Shown piece by piece: positions 47,271-57,876 of a DNA stretch of 64,000 nt. The position numbers were made by a program, and so were the translations under genes. Within the stretch, counting starts at the first letter, position 1. Each line of letters opens with the position of its first letter. The stretch comes from Penium margaritaceum. Its lineage: Eukaryota > Streptophyta > Zygnematophyceae > Desmidiales > Peniaceae. The notes below the pieces were generated by a model. It was given only the letters and a program-made list of their open reading frames with translations, was not told the origin of the DNA and did not search any database. The DNA is taken from NCBI GenBank assembly GCA_023375785.1, contig SZWC01007348.1:31706-95705 (forward strand), in the 5' to 3' direction.

Positions 47271-49796
47271 ATGAGTGCGCGGACATCTGAGCAGGCGCCT
47301 TGCGCATTTGCCTATTACTACCATGGTGATGGACGTTATGGTTGGCGTCGCTGTTGGATGCACCCTCCCGGCTGGCATCCACCTTGGCTACAGCCTCGTC
47401 CGAGCCTGCGTCCTCCACAGCATACGGATCTACCGGCGTTGGTAGATCCCCTAGCTGGACCTCCAGCGAGCATATTCGTCGAGATCCACCGCCTCTGGCA
47501 GACGGTGCAGCGGCTTTGTGACCTCGTCGTCACTGAGCGTGCTTTGGCTACTCGCTTGTCGACGGCCTCTTCGATCGCATCTCCTCCATCCTCTCCTCCT
47601 TCCTCATCGGATGGTGTACCTTCAGCTCCACCTGCCATCGAGTCCCAGGCTACCACCATCCTATCAATCCTTCACTCTGCGACCACGAAGCCATCTCGCG
47701 ATGACATGCCTTCATGCAATCATTCTACTTGAGTGACTCTGTGACATCGGCGTCAGCGCTCCGCACGGTGTGCTCGTGCCGGTGTTGATACATCCTCCAC
47801 CTCCTCGGCCTCCATTGTTGTACCTGTCGAGGGGGAGTGTGGTCACCGCACATTGTGTGATGTGACAGTAGCGACAAGATCCGTACTCCTGCCAGGCCGT
47901 GCTGCTCGAGCGTCAGCTCAGGCAGACTCAGATGATACGGTGACAGCACATGGTGTGGAGTCTGACCCCGACATGGTGTTCATGGTGGAGAGTTGCCTTT
48001 CATCATCCAGGTTGGATCCAGATCTTCCACAGCAGCAGACGACATCAGGAGGAGCGCAGGCACGACGTTCTTGGACGGTGCCACTCGCGGCTCCGACTTG
48101 TAGAGGCCCAGGGGTGGCACAGGAGTCTCGTACGGATCGAGATGCATCTACGATGCTTTTGGGGGAGAGTGTGCAGCAGACTCACACCAGTCCGGCGGAT
48201 GTTGGGGTGCTTGGGACGTGCATGTCATTGAGGTCGACATCTACGCTGGGGCAGCAGTCAGACATTCTACAGCAGCAGGTTGCATCACGAGGAGTGCACG
48301 TCCCGCGTGCCTTGGCGGTGCCACTTGCGACTCCGACCGGTAGCGGCCTGGCGGTGGCAGAGGAGTCCCGCGCGGATCACGATACCCCACACGGATCTCC
48401 GGGGGCGTTGGCGCACGAGATTCACACTAGTACGACAACAGTCACAGTGCATGAGCAGAGTCGGCCGGTCGGTCTTTTAGAGGTTGAGGCATTCTTGAGA
48501 GCAGCAGTTCTGAGAGGTGTCATTGGGACACGTGCTGCACCAGACTCAGCAGGTTTCTCCGTGTCATGTGTGCTACCTGAGCACCAGCTTCAGCGTCAGG
48601 AGTAACCCATGTTCCTTGAGTCTACGTCCCGTGCACAGGATGGAGCACCGACACACATGACGGGGTCAGATGGTGGTCTACACTCCATTATTTAGCAGGT
48701 GGCAGAGACCAGCCTTCCCGGCGAGACATTGCGTGAGCTTCAGCTGCGCTTGTTGGTTGCCTTGACGGACATTGTGGAGCCGGAGCCCTGCACACATGTG
48801 TCCACTACGGCGGCAGTTGAGGACAGTGGTGCAGATCATTACACGCAGATGGAGTCACCTTGTCAGCAGGAGCTGAGTTCTGCCCCCTCGGTTTCACCTG
48901 TTGGTGACCCTACCAATCACATCGATACCATGAGTGGCAATACCTGCACGGACGACGTTTCTACATGCTCTACGGAATCTGACGACTCCTCCTTCTCCTT
49001 CTCTCTCGGCATGCGACCGCTCACTCCTTGCATGACGGACACGAGCTGTGATGTGGATGCGACACCTGCAGCTGCATCCGATGTTCTAGCGTCTCAGCAC
49101 ATTGCGACCTTGGTTGACCCCCAGGAGGATGCAGCAGCACCAGTTCTGTCGTCTTCAGCAGCAAAGATGCAGATGGCGCTGTACTCACGAGTTGTGCAGT
49201 CTGCATGTGCAGTATCCAGTGAGGCAGAGTTTATTCTACACCAGGTCATCATGGGCCACCTCGACATGTCCGAGGCAGATTATGCTAATCTGCAGGAGCG
49301 TGTAGTCATGCTACAATGGGAGATGATGGCAACGCGTGAGCGATTCTCATAGGAGAGTAGCATCACTGCTATCGGCAGGAGCCTTCCGCCAGCAGCATCT
49401 GGCACACCTATACCCGAGGAGGATCTTGTATGAGCTCCGAGTATGACGTCCGTTGGGGACACTATTATAGGAGAGGTGAGCGTGCCTTTGGCTTCCGCCA
49501 TCCTCGCTCCTGTCTCCCCCATCATCGCTCCTCCTACTATTACCGTCACGCACCTTCATCCACCCGACTCACCTGCCCCATCGTCATCTTCATCCACGAG
49601 TGGTGATCCGGTTCGTCGCTCCAGCTCTCCTCGTCTGGCACTACACCCTTGTGTCTCACGGTGTGCTATCCCGTATCGGTGGCCAGCTCCACCACTTCAT
49701 GCACGCACGCGTGCTGCTCGCCCATTCATGTTCCTCCGGCATACACAGATGCATCGCGGTAGTGCGGAGGCAGGAGAGACTGTGAGTTAGAACCCT
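47271..49796 (+). pseudogene. Long decayed reading frame of element C, unknown function, ~80-residue internal repeats
   Basis: A single frame stays coding-like for ~2.5 kb with few stops in about 840 codons (TGA 47730 and 47742, TAA 48603, TAG near 48692, TAG 49350, TGA near 49428). This is far fewer than chance would leave. The product would be Ser/Thr/Ala/Pro-rich. Its N-terminal part has a short helical-looking segment (FVEIHRLWQTVQRLCDLV). The middle has two ~80-residue repeats (from ~48018 and ~48257: QQQTTSGGAQARRSWTVPLA and QQQVASRGVHVPRALAVPLA) and a partial third near 48815. A helical segment ends at ~49350. There is no zinc knuckle, DSG protease, DDE or YVDD motif. It occupies the place of gag-pol. 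It may be a highly diverged Gag-like or a captured gene. Confidence 0.6.
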
Positions 49797-50164
49797 CAGC
49801 AGTCACGCGAGGACTGGTATACCCCAGGTGATGCAGATTCACGTGAGGAGTCGTAGCCGGAGATACCACTTTGTCTTTGAGGGAGGGAGTCGACTCGCAG
49901 GTGACAGGGGGAGCTATCTCTGTGTGTTGGACACACCACATGACTCATCGCCCAGGATCTGTTAAGCTACGACATCAGCATCTCCATTGAGGACATCGTT
50001 GCCAGATTCATCTGTCCAGGGGGAGTGTTGTGTGGACCTCAACCTGACGCGACGTCATGGGAGATGCATGGCGAGGTCCATGCTCTGTTCTGAGCATCTA
50101 CAGCATCCCGCATGTGGCTCATGCTGCGTGCCTGCACAGTTGCATGTACATGGTAGCACCCTGT

Positions 50165-50545
50165 TGGTCAAGACCCGGACACTTGGTGTGTTGTACCATT
50201 GTCACGAGGAGACCATTTGATCGTGTGTCTTGGTGTGTGGCTATACTGTGTGTGGCATGTGCATGCGAGCTGTTGGTCGAGACCCGGACACGTGGTGCGT
50301 TGCACCCGTGTTACGAGTGGATCCTCCCATGATCTTATGTTTGGATGATGATACTATTGTGTTGGATTGCTCATACCGGTCGAGGCCCGGGCCCTGGTGC
50401 CGCCAGTGTCACGAGGAGACCATCTTGTTGCCTGACATGTGTGTGATGGGCATTACACTGGTTTCTGCACGTGTGCAGCCCTCCTCTCATGGTCAAGACC
50501 GAGGCACTTGGTAGCATGTGCCTGTGTCTAGGGAGACCTTAGAAG
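50165..50545 (+). repeat. Four degenerate ~105-bp repeats shared with the LTR
   Basis: The motif GGTCGAGACCCGGRCAC...TGYYACGAGGAGACC starts at about 50166, 50275, 50378 and 50491. The same motif is present twice in each LTR (from ~44814, ~44959, ~50873, ~51019). This makes eight copies in the element, four of them between the long frame and the 3' LTR. Confidence 0.7.
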
Positions 50546-50648
50546 AGTAGCAGATGTGTGCATGTATGATTGCCTAGTGCATATTGTGGTTTGGCATACG
50601 TTGTTCCATGCCTTCGTTCATTCGTTCTGGTGTGGATGGCTGCGTTAG

Positions 50649-50658
50649 CCATGGGGAG
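50649..50658 (+). promoter_or_regulatory. Polypurine tract of element C
   Basis: CCATGGGGAG directly before TGTTGG of the right LTR. Confidence 0.7.
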
Positions 50659-51326
50659 TGTTGGTTTGTGTGGCTTCCACCCGTCACGACCGACACTGCT
50701 AGTTTACCAATATACCCACATTCGGGGTATATGGCAAAGGAGGGCGTGGCGACACGACAGGCCTCCGGACTGCACCGAGACTTCTCCAGCACCTACGACA
50801 GCGCCGACGAGACGCGGTCGATGCGTTCCGGCAGCCATGTGGGCTTGTCAGGAGGTCGGAGAGTTTTCTCGGTGGATTGAGACCCGCGCACCCGGTTGAC
50901 TGTACCGCTACGACGAGGAGACCCGATGGCTGTTGTGGGACTTCCGATGTTCAGAAAGCCGTCTGTGATGTCTGGATATTGATTCCGAGATTTGTTGGCA
51001 CTGCTCATTTTTTCTCGGTGGTCGAGACCCGAGCACTCGGAGAGCTGTTCCGGTGCCTTGAGGAGACCACCTTTGTTCCTCTCGTGGTGTATGCAATGTG
51101 TTCTCCCTGTTGACTCATTTGGGTTCAGCAGGGGTGACGGGGCCCGGTTTGGTTAGCTGTTGGCACACCTAAACAAGCCCGCTACGGGCTCATTTCTAAA
51201 CTCTCCTTGTTCTTTATATTCAGCGTTCCAGACTTAGCCAAATTCTTGCCGTCTTGTATCGCACTCACATACAGAGCTCATGTTCGTTTTTGCATGGGCC
51301 TGTATGCCCTACAAGTTATTTCCAAC
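50659..51326 (+). repeat. Second LTR of element C
   Basis: 668 bases, the partner of 44599-45265, with scattered substitutions. It is unusual in being followed by a further primer-binding site. Confidence 0.9.
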
Positions 51327-52367
51327 TTGGTATCAGAGCACAGGGGGGCGTGTGAGTAACAGAAGCAGCAGTAGTGGGCGAAACGCAAAGAGAATGCGCC
51401 ACGTGGCGCCACGCCGGCAGCAGCGTGAGGGAGCGCGAAACAACTACAAGTGAACGCCACAGGGGCGGTGAACGAAAAGGAGCAATAGCGAGTGCGGCGG
51501 CAACAGCAAAAACAACAGTAGCAGTAGCCAGTGTAGCAGCGTCTGTAGTAGTAGCAACGTCGGCAGCAGCAGCAGCAAAGTGGAGCAGTAGCAGCAGCAG
51601 GAGGGTGCAGCAGTAGCAGCAACGGCAAAAGCAGCTGCAGTAACGCATTAGCCGCTGTAGCAGCAGCGTCAGCAGCAGCAGCATATAGTAGCAGCAGCTA
51701 CTGCAGCAGCGGCGGCAGCAGCAGTAGCGTGCAACAGCAACGGTAGCAGCAGTAACAGTACCCGCAGCGGCAACAGCAAGCAGCAGCAACAGTTGCTACG
51801 TAGAGCAGCACCAGCAGCATATAGCAAAAGCAACAGCAGCTACTGCAACAGCGGTGACAACACAAGCAGCGTACAACAGCAGCAGCCACGGCGGTAGCAG
51901 CAAGAAACAGCTGCTGCATAGAGCAACAGCAGCAGAAGAAGCAATAGCAGCAGTACCAACCGCAGCAACTGTACCTGCCACTGCAGCTGTTGCTGCCATT
52001 GTGAGGAGGGCCTCACAACCCTCCTCTGAGGGGGGGTCCTCTGAAGGGGCCTGTCGGCCCCGTTCGCACCACCCCCTTCCCCCCCTTTTTCCTCCCCTTC
52101 TCAACGAGGCCCTCGGAGGACCCCGTCGAGCCCCTCCGAGGTGCCCTTCGGAGGGGGCCGTCGACCCCATGGGTCCCTTCGGCCCGTCGGCCCCGTGGGC
52201 CCCCTCGGCCCCGTCGGCACCGTCGGCCGACCAACGGAGGGGCCGGGTCAGAGGGGCGGACGCCCCCCCCTCCTCGCTCCCTCCTCCCCCCACACCCACT
52301 CACTCGCTCAACGAGCGAGCGTGCACGGGAGGAGGGCCGGATAAGCTGGACAACCCCCGCCCCCCCC
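51327..52367 (+). mobile_element. Second C-type interior (leader only), cut by element D
   Basis: Right after the second LTR comes TGGTATCAGAGC (51328-51339). Then the same leader as after the first LTR follows: GCCACGTGGCGCCACG, CAG-type triplets, the CGGCCC block and the CACCCACTC hairpin. It stops at 52367 in a C run where the LTR of D starts. The order LTR-interior-LTR-interior indicates two C elements sharing an LTR by recombination, or tandem insertion. The remainder should lie beyond D and E, outside the window. Confidence 0.8.
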
Positions 52368-53014
52368 TGTTGTGGTGTGAGTTGTTTCCGTCCATTTGTA
52401 CAGCTTACTGTGACCACTCGGCCCTGTCCATGCTCGTGCAGATCCCCGATGCGGGCCCAGCTGGCGCCGGAGCACTGACGGTTGGTGGATCCAGCCACCA
52501 GCAGCTGCAGGACGATTGCCACAACGTTCTGGGTGCTTGCTGGGGTGCTCTGCAGTTTTTCTACAGGTGCTAGAGTTTTCTCGGTGGACTGGCTCTCGAG
52601 CCCGATTTGCATGTTTTGTATTGTCCGTCCACCAATCGATGGCGGACTTGTGCGTGTGACCACTCGTAGCGTCTAGCTCAAGATTCTGCATCTCTAGGTT
52701 TAGACGGTGTTGCGTTTGGATGCCTATGCGCAGAGTTACGGCCAAAACAGTGGTTTTTGAGCCGGTTTTAGGACAAACTGACACTGCCGCGTGCGTCACC
52801 CGCCGTGTGCCACGGCAGGTATTTATGCTGTGTGCTTGTCAGTTGTCATTTCTCTCTACATTACTAAGCTATTGGAGCTTATGAGACTTTGCTCGTCTCC
52901 CTAGCCTGATCCTTGCTGTTTCTTGCACCTGCTTGCTTGCTAGTGCGTCAGCTGACTGGACAGTGTCGCCACATCAGTATCAGCAAGGTTAGGAAGCTTC
53001 TTAGCAATTTCTCA
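52368..53014 (+). repeat. 5' LTR of element D
   Basis: 647 bases, starting TGTTGTGG and ending TTTCTCA directly before the primer-binding site. Its first ~300 bases are repeated at 60091-60392, and it is related in sequence to the LTR of E. Confidence 0.9.
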
Positions 53015-53026
53015 TGGTATCAGAGC
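53015..53026 (+). promoter_or_regulatory. Primer-binding site of element D
   Basis: TGGTATCAGAGC, a perfect match to the initiator-Met tRNA 3' end, with no spacer after the LTR. Confidence 0.9.
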
Positions 53027-53893
53027 AGCGAGACCCCTCTCGCTGAGCTGCGCCGCACAGACGCAGTACAGGCAGCAGCAGTGAGAGTCACCGCCGCCGC
53101 CACATCCAGGGACCCGTCGCAGCCGACGTTGGCAGCAGCGACGTCACCACGCAATCGCCACCACCGTAGCAAGTGGAGCTGCGGCAGTGACAAGATCCAG
53201 CAGCCACGCCGGCCAGCAGCAACAGAACCGGGTGGCAGTAGCAGCACCGGGTGGCAGCAGCAGCCGTGTCTGGCTGCCAGCCTGTGCACAAAAAAAAAGG
53301 AGTAGCAGCTCGCAGCAGCAGCTTGCGGCGGCGGCTTCGAGCAGTGGCAGCGCAAAAAAAAAAAGGAGTAGCAGCGGCACCAGGTTGCAGCTGCGCCGGC
53401 ACCAGTAGCCGCGAGCAGCACCAGCAGTGCAGCAGCAGCAGCGAAGCAGCAACAGCGGCAGCAGCAGCATTGCAGCAGCGGCAGCGGCTACAGCAGTGCA
53501 GCAGCAGCAGATCCGCGCAGCGGCGAGCTTGCGCAGCACTGTTGCTGCACAGCAGTGCTACGCAGTTGCGCAGAAACTGCGCAGCACTGCGTAGGCCTGC
53601 ATGGCACTGCGCAGGCCTGCGCACCCCTTGCGCAGCCCCTGCGCAGCCGCGAGCAGGGGATGACGAGGTCACCCCACCGGTCACGCAGGGTTCGCGTGAC
53701 CGTCCAAAAAAAAACTAAAAAAACAAAAACAAAACGCTGGCGTAAAAACCGCTAGCGAAAAAAAACTCTAGCATTTTTTCGCTAGCGTAAAAAACGCTGA
53801 CGTCATCACCGACTCTGCTGACGTCAGTAGTTTTGGGGTCAAAACGTCAATTTTTCCAGACGTTTCAAGTCCTCGAGAAACGCTGTCAGTTTC
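53027..53893 (+). other. Leader of element D, CAG-rich then palindromic
   Basis: A CAG/GCN-rich stretch (53060-53520) and repeated TGCGCAG words (53500-53650) lead into an A-rich stretch. At 53750-53787 an inverted repeat (CGCTAGCGAAAAAA / TTTTTTCGCTAGCG, 10-base loop) lies 107 bases before the first possible gag ATG. Like the twin hairpins of B it is a candidate packaging or dimerisation structure. Confidence 0.65.
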
Positions 53894-53938
53894 TTGTTTG
53901 GAGTATTTTTGACGTTCGGCCCCATACTGAGCGTTGCG

Positions 53939-55652
53939 ATGGCGCCGGTCCGTGACAAGGACAAAAGACTTGTTGACCCCTCTTCCTCCTCTTCGGGCGT
54001 TATGAGTCCGCGATCGCAGTCACGCATGATCGACGAGCTTTGTCGGTCACAGGACGAGATGCACCGGCAGCAACAGAGGCAGTCCGATGCATTGCAGGAG
54101 ATCACAGAGTTACTGCGGGGTCGTTCGATGACTTCACAGCAGCCACCTGGAGGATCTACTGGAGCTGCACCATCTGCTCAGCAGTCTACGCCCTACACAG
54201 CGCCGCGGCCTCAGCATCACTCATCACAGGTGGACTCCTGGGATGAGGAGGAGATTGAGGATAACTCACGCGAGCACGAGATTCGTGTGCTTGAGGAGCG
54301 CATCCGTGAGTTACGTTTGGGATCACATCCTCCCACTCCGCCACCTTCTCGCCGTCAGAATCAGCCACGTCGTTCAGCAGCGTTCACCTTTGGTGGTGTT
54401 TCTCTCACTGGTGGGCTCCCCATACCTCGTCCACCGTCTCCCGAGCCTGAGATCGCCCTCCCCACGGAGCGGCGACCGAAGGACTTTGAGACACCTCCAC
54501 CCCGTTACGAGAGTGAGGAGGACTTTGATTGCTGGGAGACCTTGTTTCAGGTGTGGGCCGATTCTGAGGGTGTCTGGCCCTACTACCACAGCCAGTACCA
54601 GACCCGCGACGCTCACCAGGTCCAGANAGGAGGAGATTGAGGATGACTCACGCGAGCACGAGATTCGTGTGCTTGAGGAGCGCATCCGTGAGTTACGTTT
54701 GGGATCACAGCCTCCCACTCCGCCACCTTCTCGCCGTCAGGATCAGCCGCGTCGTTCAGCAGCGTTCACCTTTGGTGGTGTTTCTCTCACTGGTGGGCTC
54801 CCCATACCTCGTCCACCGTCTCCCGAGCCTGAGATCGCCCTCCCCACGGAGCGGCGACCGAAGGACTTTGAGACACCTCCACCCCGTTACGATAGTGAGG
54901 AGGACTTTGATTGCTGGGAGACCTTGTTTCAGGTGTGGGCCGATTCTGAGGGTGTCTGGCCCTACTACCACAGCCAGTACCAGACCCGCGACGCTCACCA
55001 GGTCCATACAGCAGCAAGAGCGATGCGGGGTCTACTCTACGCCATGCCGCGGGAGACTGTGGTCGACTTCCGACCCTTTCTTGGTGAGGCCGGGACCGGG
55101 ACTGGAGCAGATCCACGTCAGGGGTGGGAGCTGGCCCTGACACTTCTCGCTGCGGAGACCCATGCCACGAGGGCTGCCCGACTACGTGAGTTTCACTCCC
55201 TCCGTCAGGGTCCCACAGAGCTTGCAACTGACTACTGGAGGCGCGCGATGCACCTTTACACGCGTCTTGGGACCGGTGGCGGGACGCAGCTGTGGGCACT
55301 CGACACCATCATGATGGGGGCGCATTTGGACCACGTGAAGCTCTTTACGGGCTTCGATCGTGTGGCTCTTTCTGAGTTGTCAGAGTCACTACAGCTCCTT
55401 CCTTGGGCCCATCGCTACTTCATCCAGGCCACATCAGCTCATGAGGCTGCCATCGTCCATCAGCAGAGTCCACTTGTTGCAGCAGTGACTGCGACGCCTC
55501 CTACGCCTCTGTCCCTGCTCACCAGTCCCACCCCCACCGCTTCCTCCTCCTCCTCCTCTACACCGAGCGGCCACACTCAGGGTATTGCAACGGCCGCACA
55601 GGGGAAGAAGGGGAAGAAGCGACGTGGGAAGGGACAGCAGCAGCAGCAGTAG
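53939..55652 (+). pseudogene. gag: Gag of element D (contains an assembly duplication)
   Basis: The frame opens at 53894, with a second ATG at 53939 (MAPVRDKDKRLVDPSSS). It has a Gln-rich coiled stretch, an acidic/Arg segment (EIRVLEERIRELRLGS), then the capsid-like part (RRPKDFETPPPRY, CWETLFQVWADSEGVWPYYH, LREFHSLRQGPTELATDYWR) and a basic tail GKKGKKRRGKGQQQQQ. TAG 55650-55652 follows the Gln tract. Sequence 54247-54626 is repeated almost exactly at 54629-55009 on the other side of N 54627. This shifts the frame and is best explained as unmerged overlapping contigs. I did not try to restore the gene. Confidence 0.85.
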
Positions 55653-56620
55653 CAGCCGGCGAGTAGTGGCAGTGGATGTTCTGTCCACTGCTACAACTAT
55701 GGAGGCGCTCACCGCTACACGGAGTGTGAGCAGCCCCTTGACTGGACTCGGATCATGCGCGGCCTTCAGGCGGCGCACACGCAGCGGATTTCCTCGCGTG
55801 ACACACGGACTGGGAACGCCGCGACCACGAGTGCAGCAGACGCATCCGTTTCATCAGGCGGCAGAGGTGATGTGGACCCTCGGGATCGCACGATCGCGGA
55901 GCTTCGTCAGCTGCTGGTGTTCCGTACTCAGGGAGGTGCGAGTATGTTATCACAGCCGAGTGGTCCCGATACAGCTTGTCTTACTGCGTCTGTTGCTCGT
56001 GATGATGCTTGTGGTGGAGCTGTGATGGCTTGCGATGAGGATGGACCTGACAGTACCGATTGGCTTGACAAGTCACATATCCGTGTTGTTCGTCGTTGTC
56101 CCGGGTCCTCTACTGAGCGTCCAGCAGAGGCAGAGTGTTCTGTGGCCCGTTGCTCAGTGTCGACGACTGGTCGTGAGCCGGGTGGCACCTGGATTATTGA
56201 CTCAGGGGCCACCCATCACATGACCTGTCGTCGTAGTGACTTTGTTGTGCTCGGTCCCGTTGCGTCCGTTCGGTCTGTTCGCACAGGGTCNAGGATGGGT
56301 CTCACTGTTGAGCACTCTGCTGACTCTGCCACAGTGACTGCTCTTGACACACACGCCATTGTGCTTCGTGCCTCTGTTGTTGATGACCTGTATCGTGTGT
56401 CTCGTTGCACTCCCTCTGTCTCTTCTCCACCTCTTTCCTCTGCGCGAGTGTTTGTCACTGGTGTTCTCTCCCCTGAGCACCAGCGCTTGTTACATCGGCG
56501 CCTCTGCCATGTGAGCTCGGACACTGTGTCCAAGCTCATTCGCACTCAGCCAGCCCTCCGTCTTGACGCAGCTTCCTTTGAGAAGTCGTCCAAGACCGAC
56601 TGTCTTTTTGCGCCCAGGGT
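55653..56620 (+). pseudogene. pol: Zinc knuckle, protease and integrase zinc domain of element D
   Basis: It continues the gag frame after the TAG. The knuckle CYNYGGAHRYTEC (55689-55727) has Tyr for the second Cys. The protease WIIDSGATHHMT has its Asp intact (56199-56201). N at 56291 replaces roughly 50 codons, judged by comparison with B, in which about 53 residues separate the flanking motifs. The integrase HHCC part (HQRLLHRRLCHVSSD) follows. A one-base loss near 56608 breaks the CxxC at KTDCLF, shifting to the integrase core frame. Confidence 0.82.
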
Positions 56621-57294
56621 AAGATGCATCGCTGCTCTTACCCTGACTCCTCATCCCGGGCACTGCGCCCACTAGAGTTGGTCCACTCGGACCTTCTCGG
56701 TCCTCTTCCAGTCGAGTCCCTCTCTGATCGGGGTCGATATGTTCTCACCCTGACTGATGACTTCACCCGGATGCGGTGGGTCTACAGCCTCCGCCAGAAG
56801 AGCGATGCCGCATTGGCGGTCCGCCTGTGGCTTGTGATGGCTGAGCGTCAGTCTCGTCACACCCTGCACATATTCTGCTCAGATCGTGGTGGCGAGTTCT
56901 TGGGCGAGATGGATGCCTACTTTGCCGAGCACGGTATCTTTCACCGGCTTTCCGCCCCTGCTACACCACAACAGAACGGTGTATCTGAGCATTGGAACCA
57001 CACCATGGAGGATGCGGTTTGCGCTATGCGGTCTGAGTGCGGTCTACCGGAGTCCTTTGCCTTTGAGGGCTTCTCCTACATGACGTGGGTCTGGAACCGC
57101 TTGCGCATGGTCCACTCCCAGACCATGTCATACCGTACGAGTTGTGGTTCGGCCATCGTGCTGATCTCCGTCTTGCTCGCGTTTGGGGGTCCCTCGCCTG
57201 TGTCTGGTATACCGAGGATCAGCAGGGGTCTAAGGTCTCACCTCGGGGACGCATGTGTATCTTCCTCGGCATCTCCCCGCGGTCGAAGGCCTGA
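56621..57294 (+). pseudogene. pol: Integrase core of element D
   Basis: DDE core: LVHSDLLGPLP (first Asp ~56690), FCSDRGGEFLGE (second ~56880) and NGVSEHWNHTMED (Glu ~56992), with 35-residue-type spacing. A second frameshift near 57104 (in WNRL...PLPDHV) is followed by PYELWFGHRADLRLARVWG and SPRSKA, ending in TGA 57292-57294. The same codon is Trp in E and F and is also TGA in B. Confidence 0.87.
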
Positions 57295-57876
57295 AGTTTT
57301 TGGGACCCTGCTCGCCATCGCATTGTCGAGTCTCGAGATGCTCTCTTCTTTGAGGCTCTCACCTATTGCGACTTGTCCAGCATTCTGTCGCTGGCCGCCG
57401 ACCACGTTCCTACTTGTGTGGCCTCCCGGCGGATGGGGGAGTCTAGTCCTGCGGATGGATCCGGCCGGGCCTCCTCACCTGTGCTCCGGTCTCCGGCTGC
57501 TGACGATCTGGCCATCGTGGCTGTGGGTCCAGTCACCTCATCAGTACCCTCTGGCACACCTGATCCCGTGCCGGTGTCAGACCCCTCTGGCACACCCGAT
57601 CTCGCGCATGTGCCGGTCCCATGTGCAACACCTGATCCCGTACGAGCGTCAGTCCCCTCTGGCACACCTGATCCCGTGCCGGTGTCAGACCCCTCTGGCA
57701 CACCTGATCTCGTACCAGTGTCGGTCCCATCTGGCACACCCAATCTCGTACCAGTGTCGGTCCCCTCTGGCACACCTGATCCCGTACCAGTGTCAGTCCC
57801 CTCCGTCACACGCACTCCCGTGCATGCACCCATATCCCCTACGGCTCTGGCTTAGCAGCCTTCCCCACAGCCTGAG
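57295..57876 (+). repeat. IN-RT linker of element D with 12-residue repeats
   Basis: It continues the frame SFWDPARHRIVESRD into a Pro/Ser/Val-rich linker. At 57540-57830 are about eight units of PSGTPDPVPVSV type (36 bases). TAG 57853-57855 (CAG in the expected frame) lies before QPSPQPEVSAASG, which continues into RT. Confidence 0.82.

Larger units (their letters stand above)
44599..51326 (+). mobile_element. LTR element C with non-gag-pol interior, 6.7 kb
   Basis: Two direct LTRs of 667-668 bases (44599-45265, 50659-51326), a perfect primer-binding site after the left LTR, and a polypurine tract before the right one define an LTR retrotransposon. The 5.4-kb interior contains a CAG-rich leader, a GC-rich structured block with a gap, one long decayed open frame (47271-49796) and a repeated motif region. 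I find no Gag knuckle, protease, integrase, RT or RNaseH. It must have used enzymes of another element (non-autonomous), probably a relative of B or D, since leader style and polypurine tract match. The right LTR is followed by another primer-binding site and a second interior. Confidence 0.82.
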
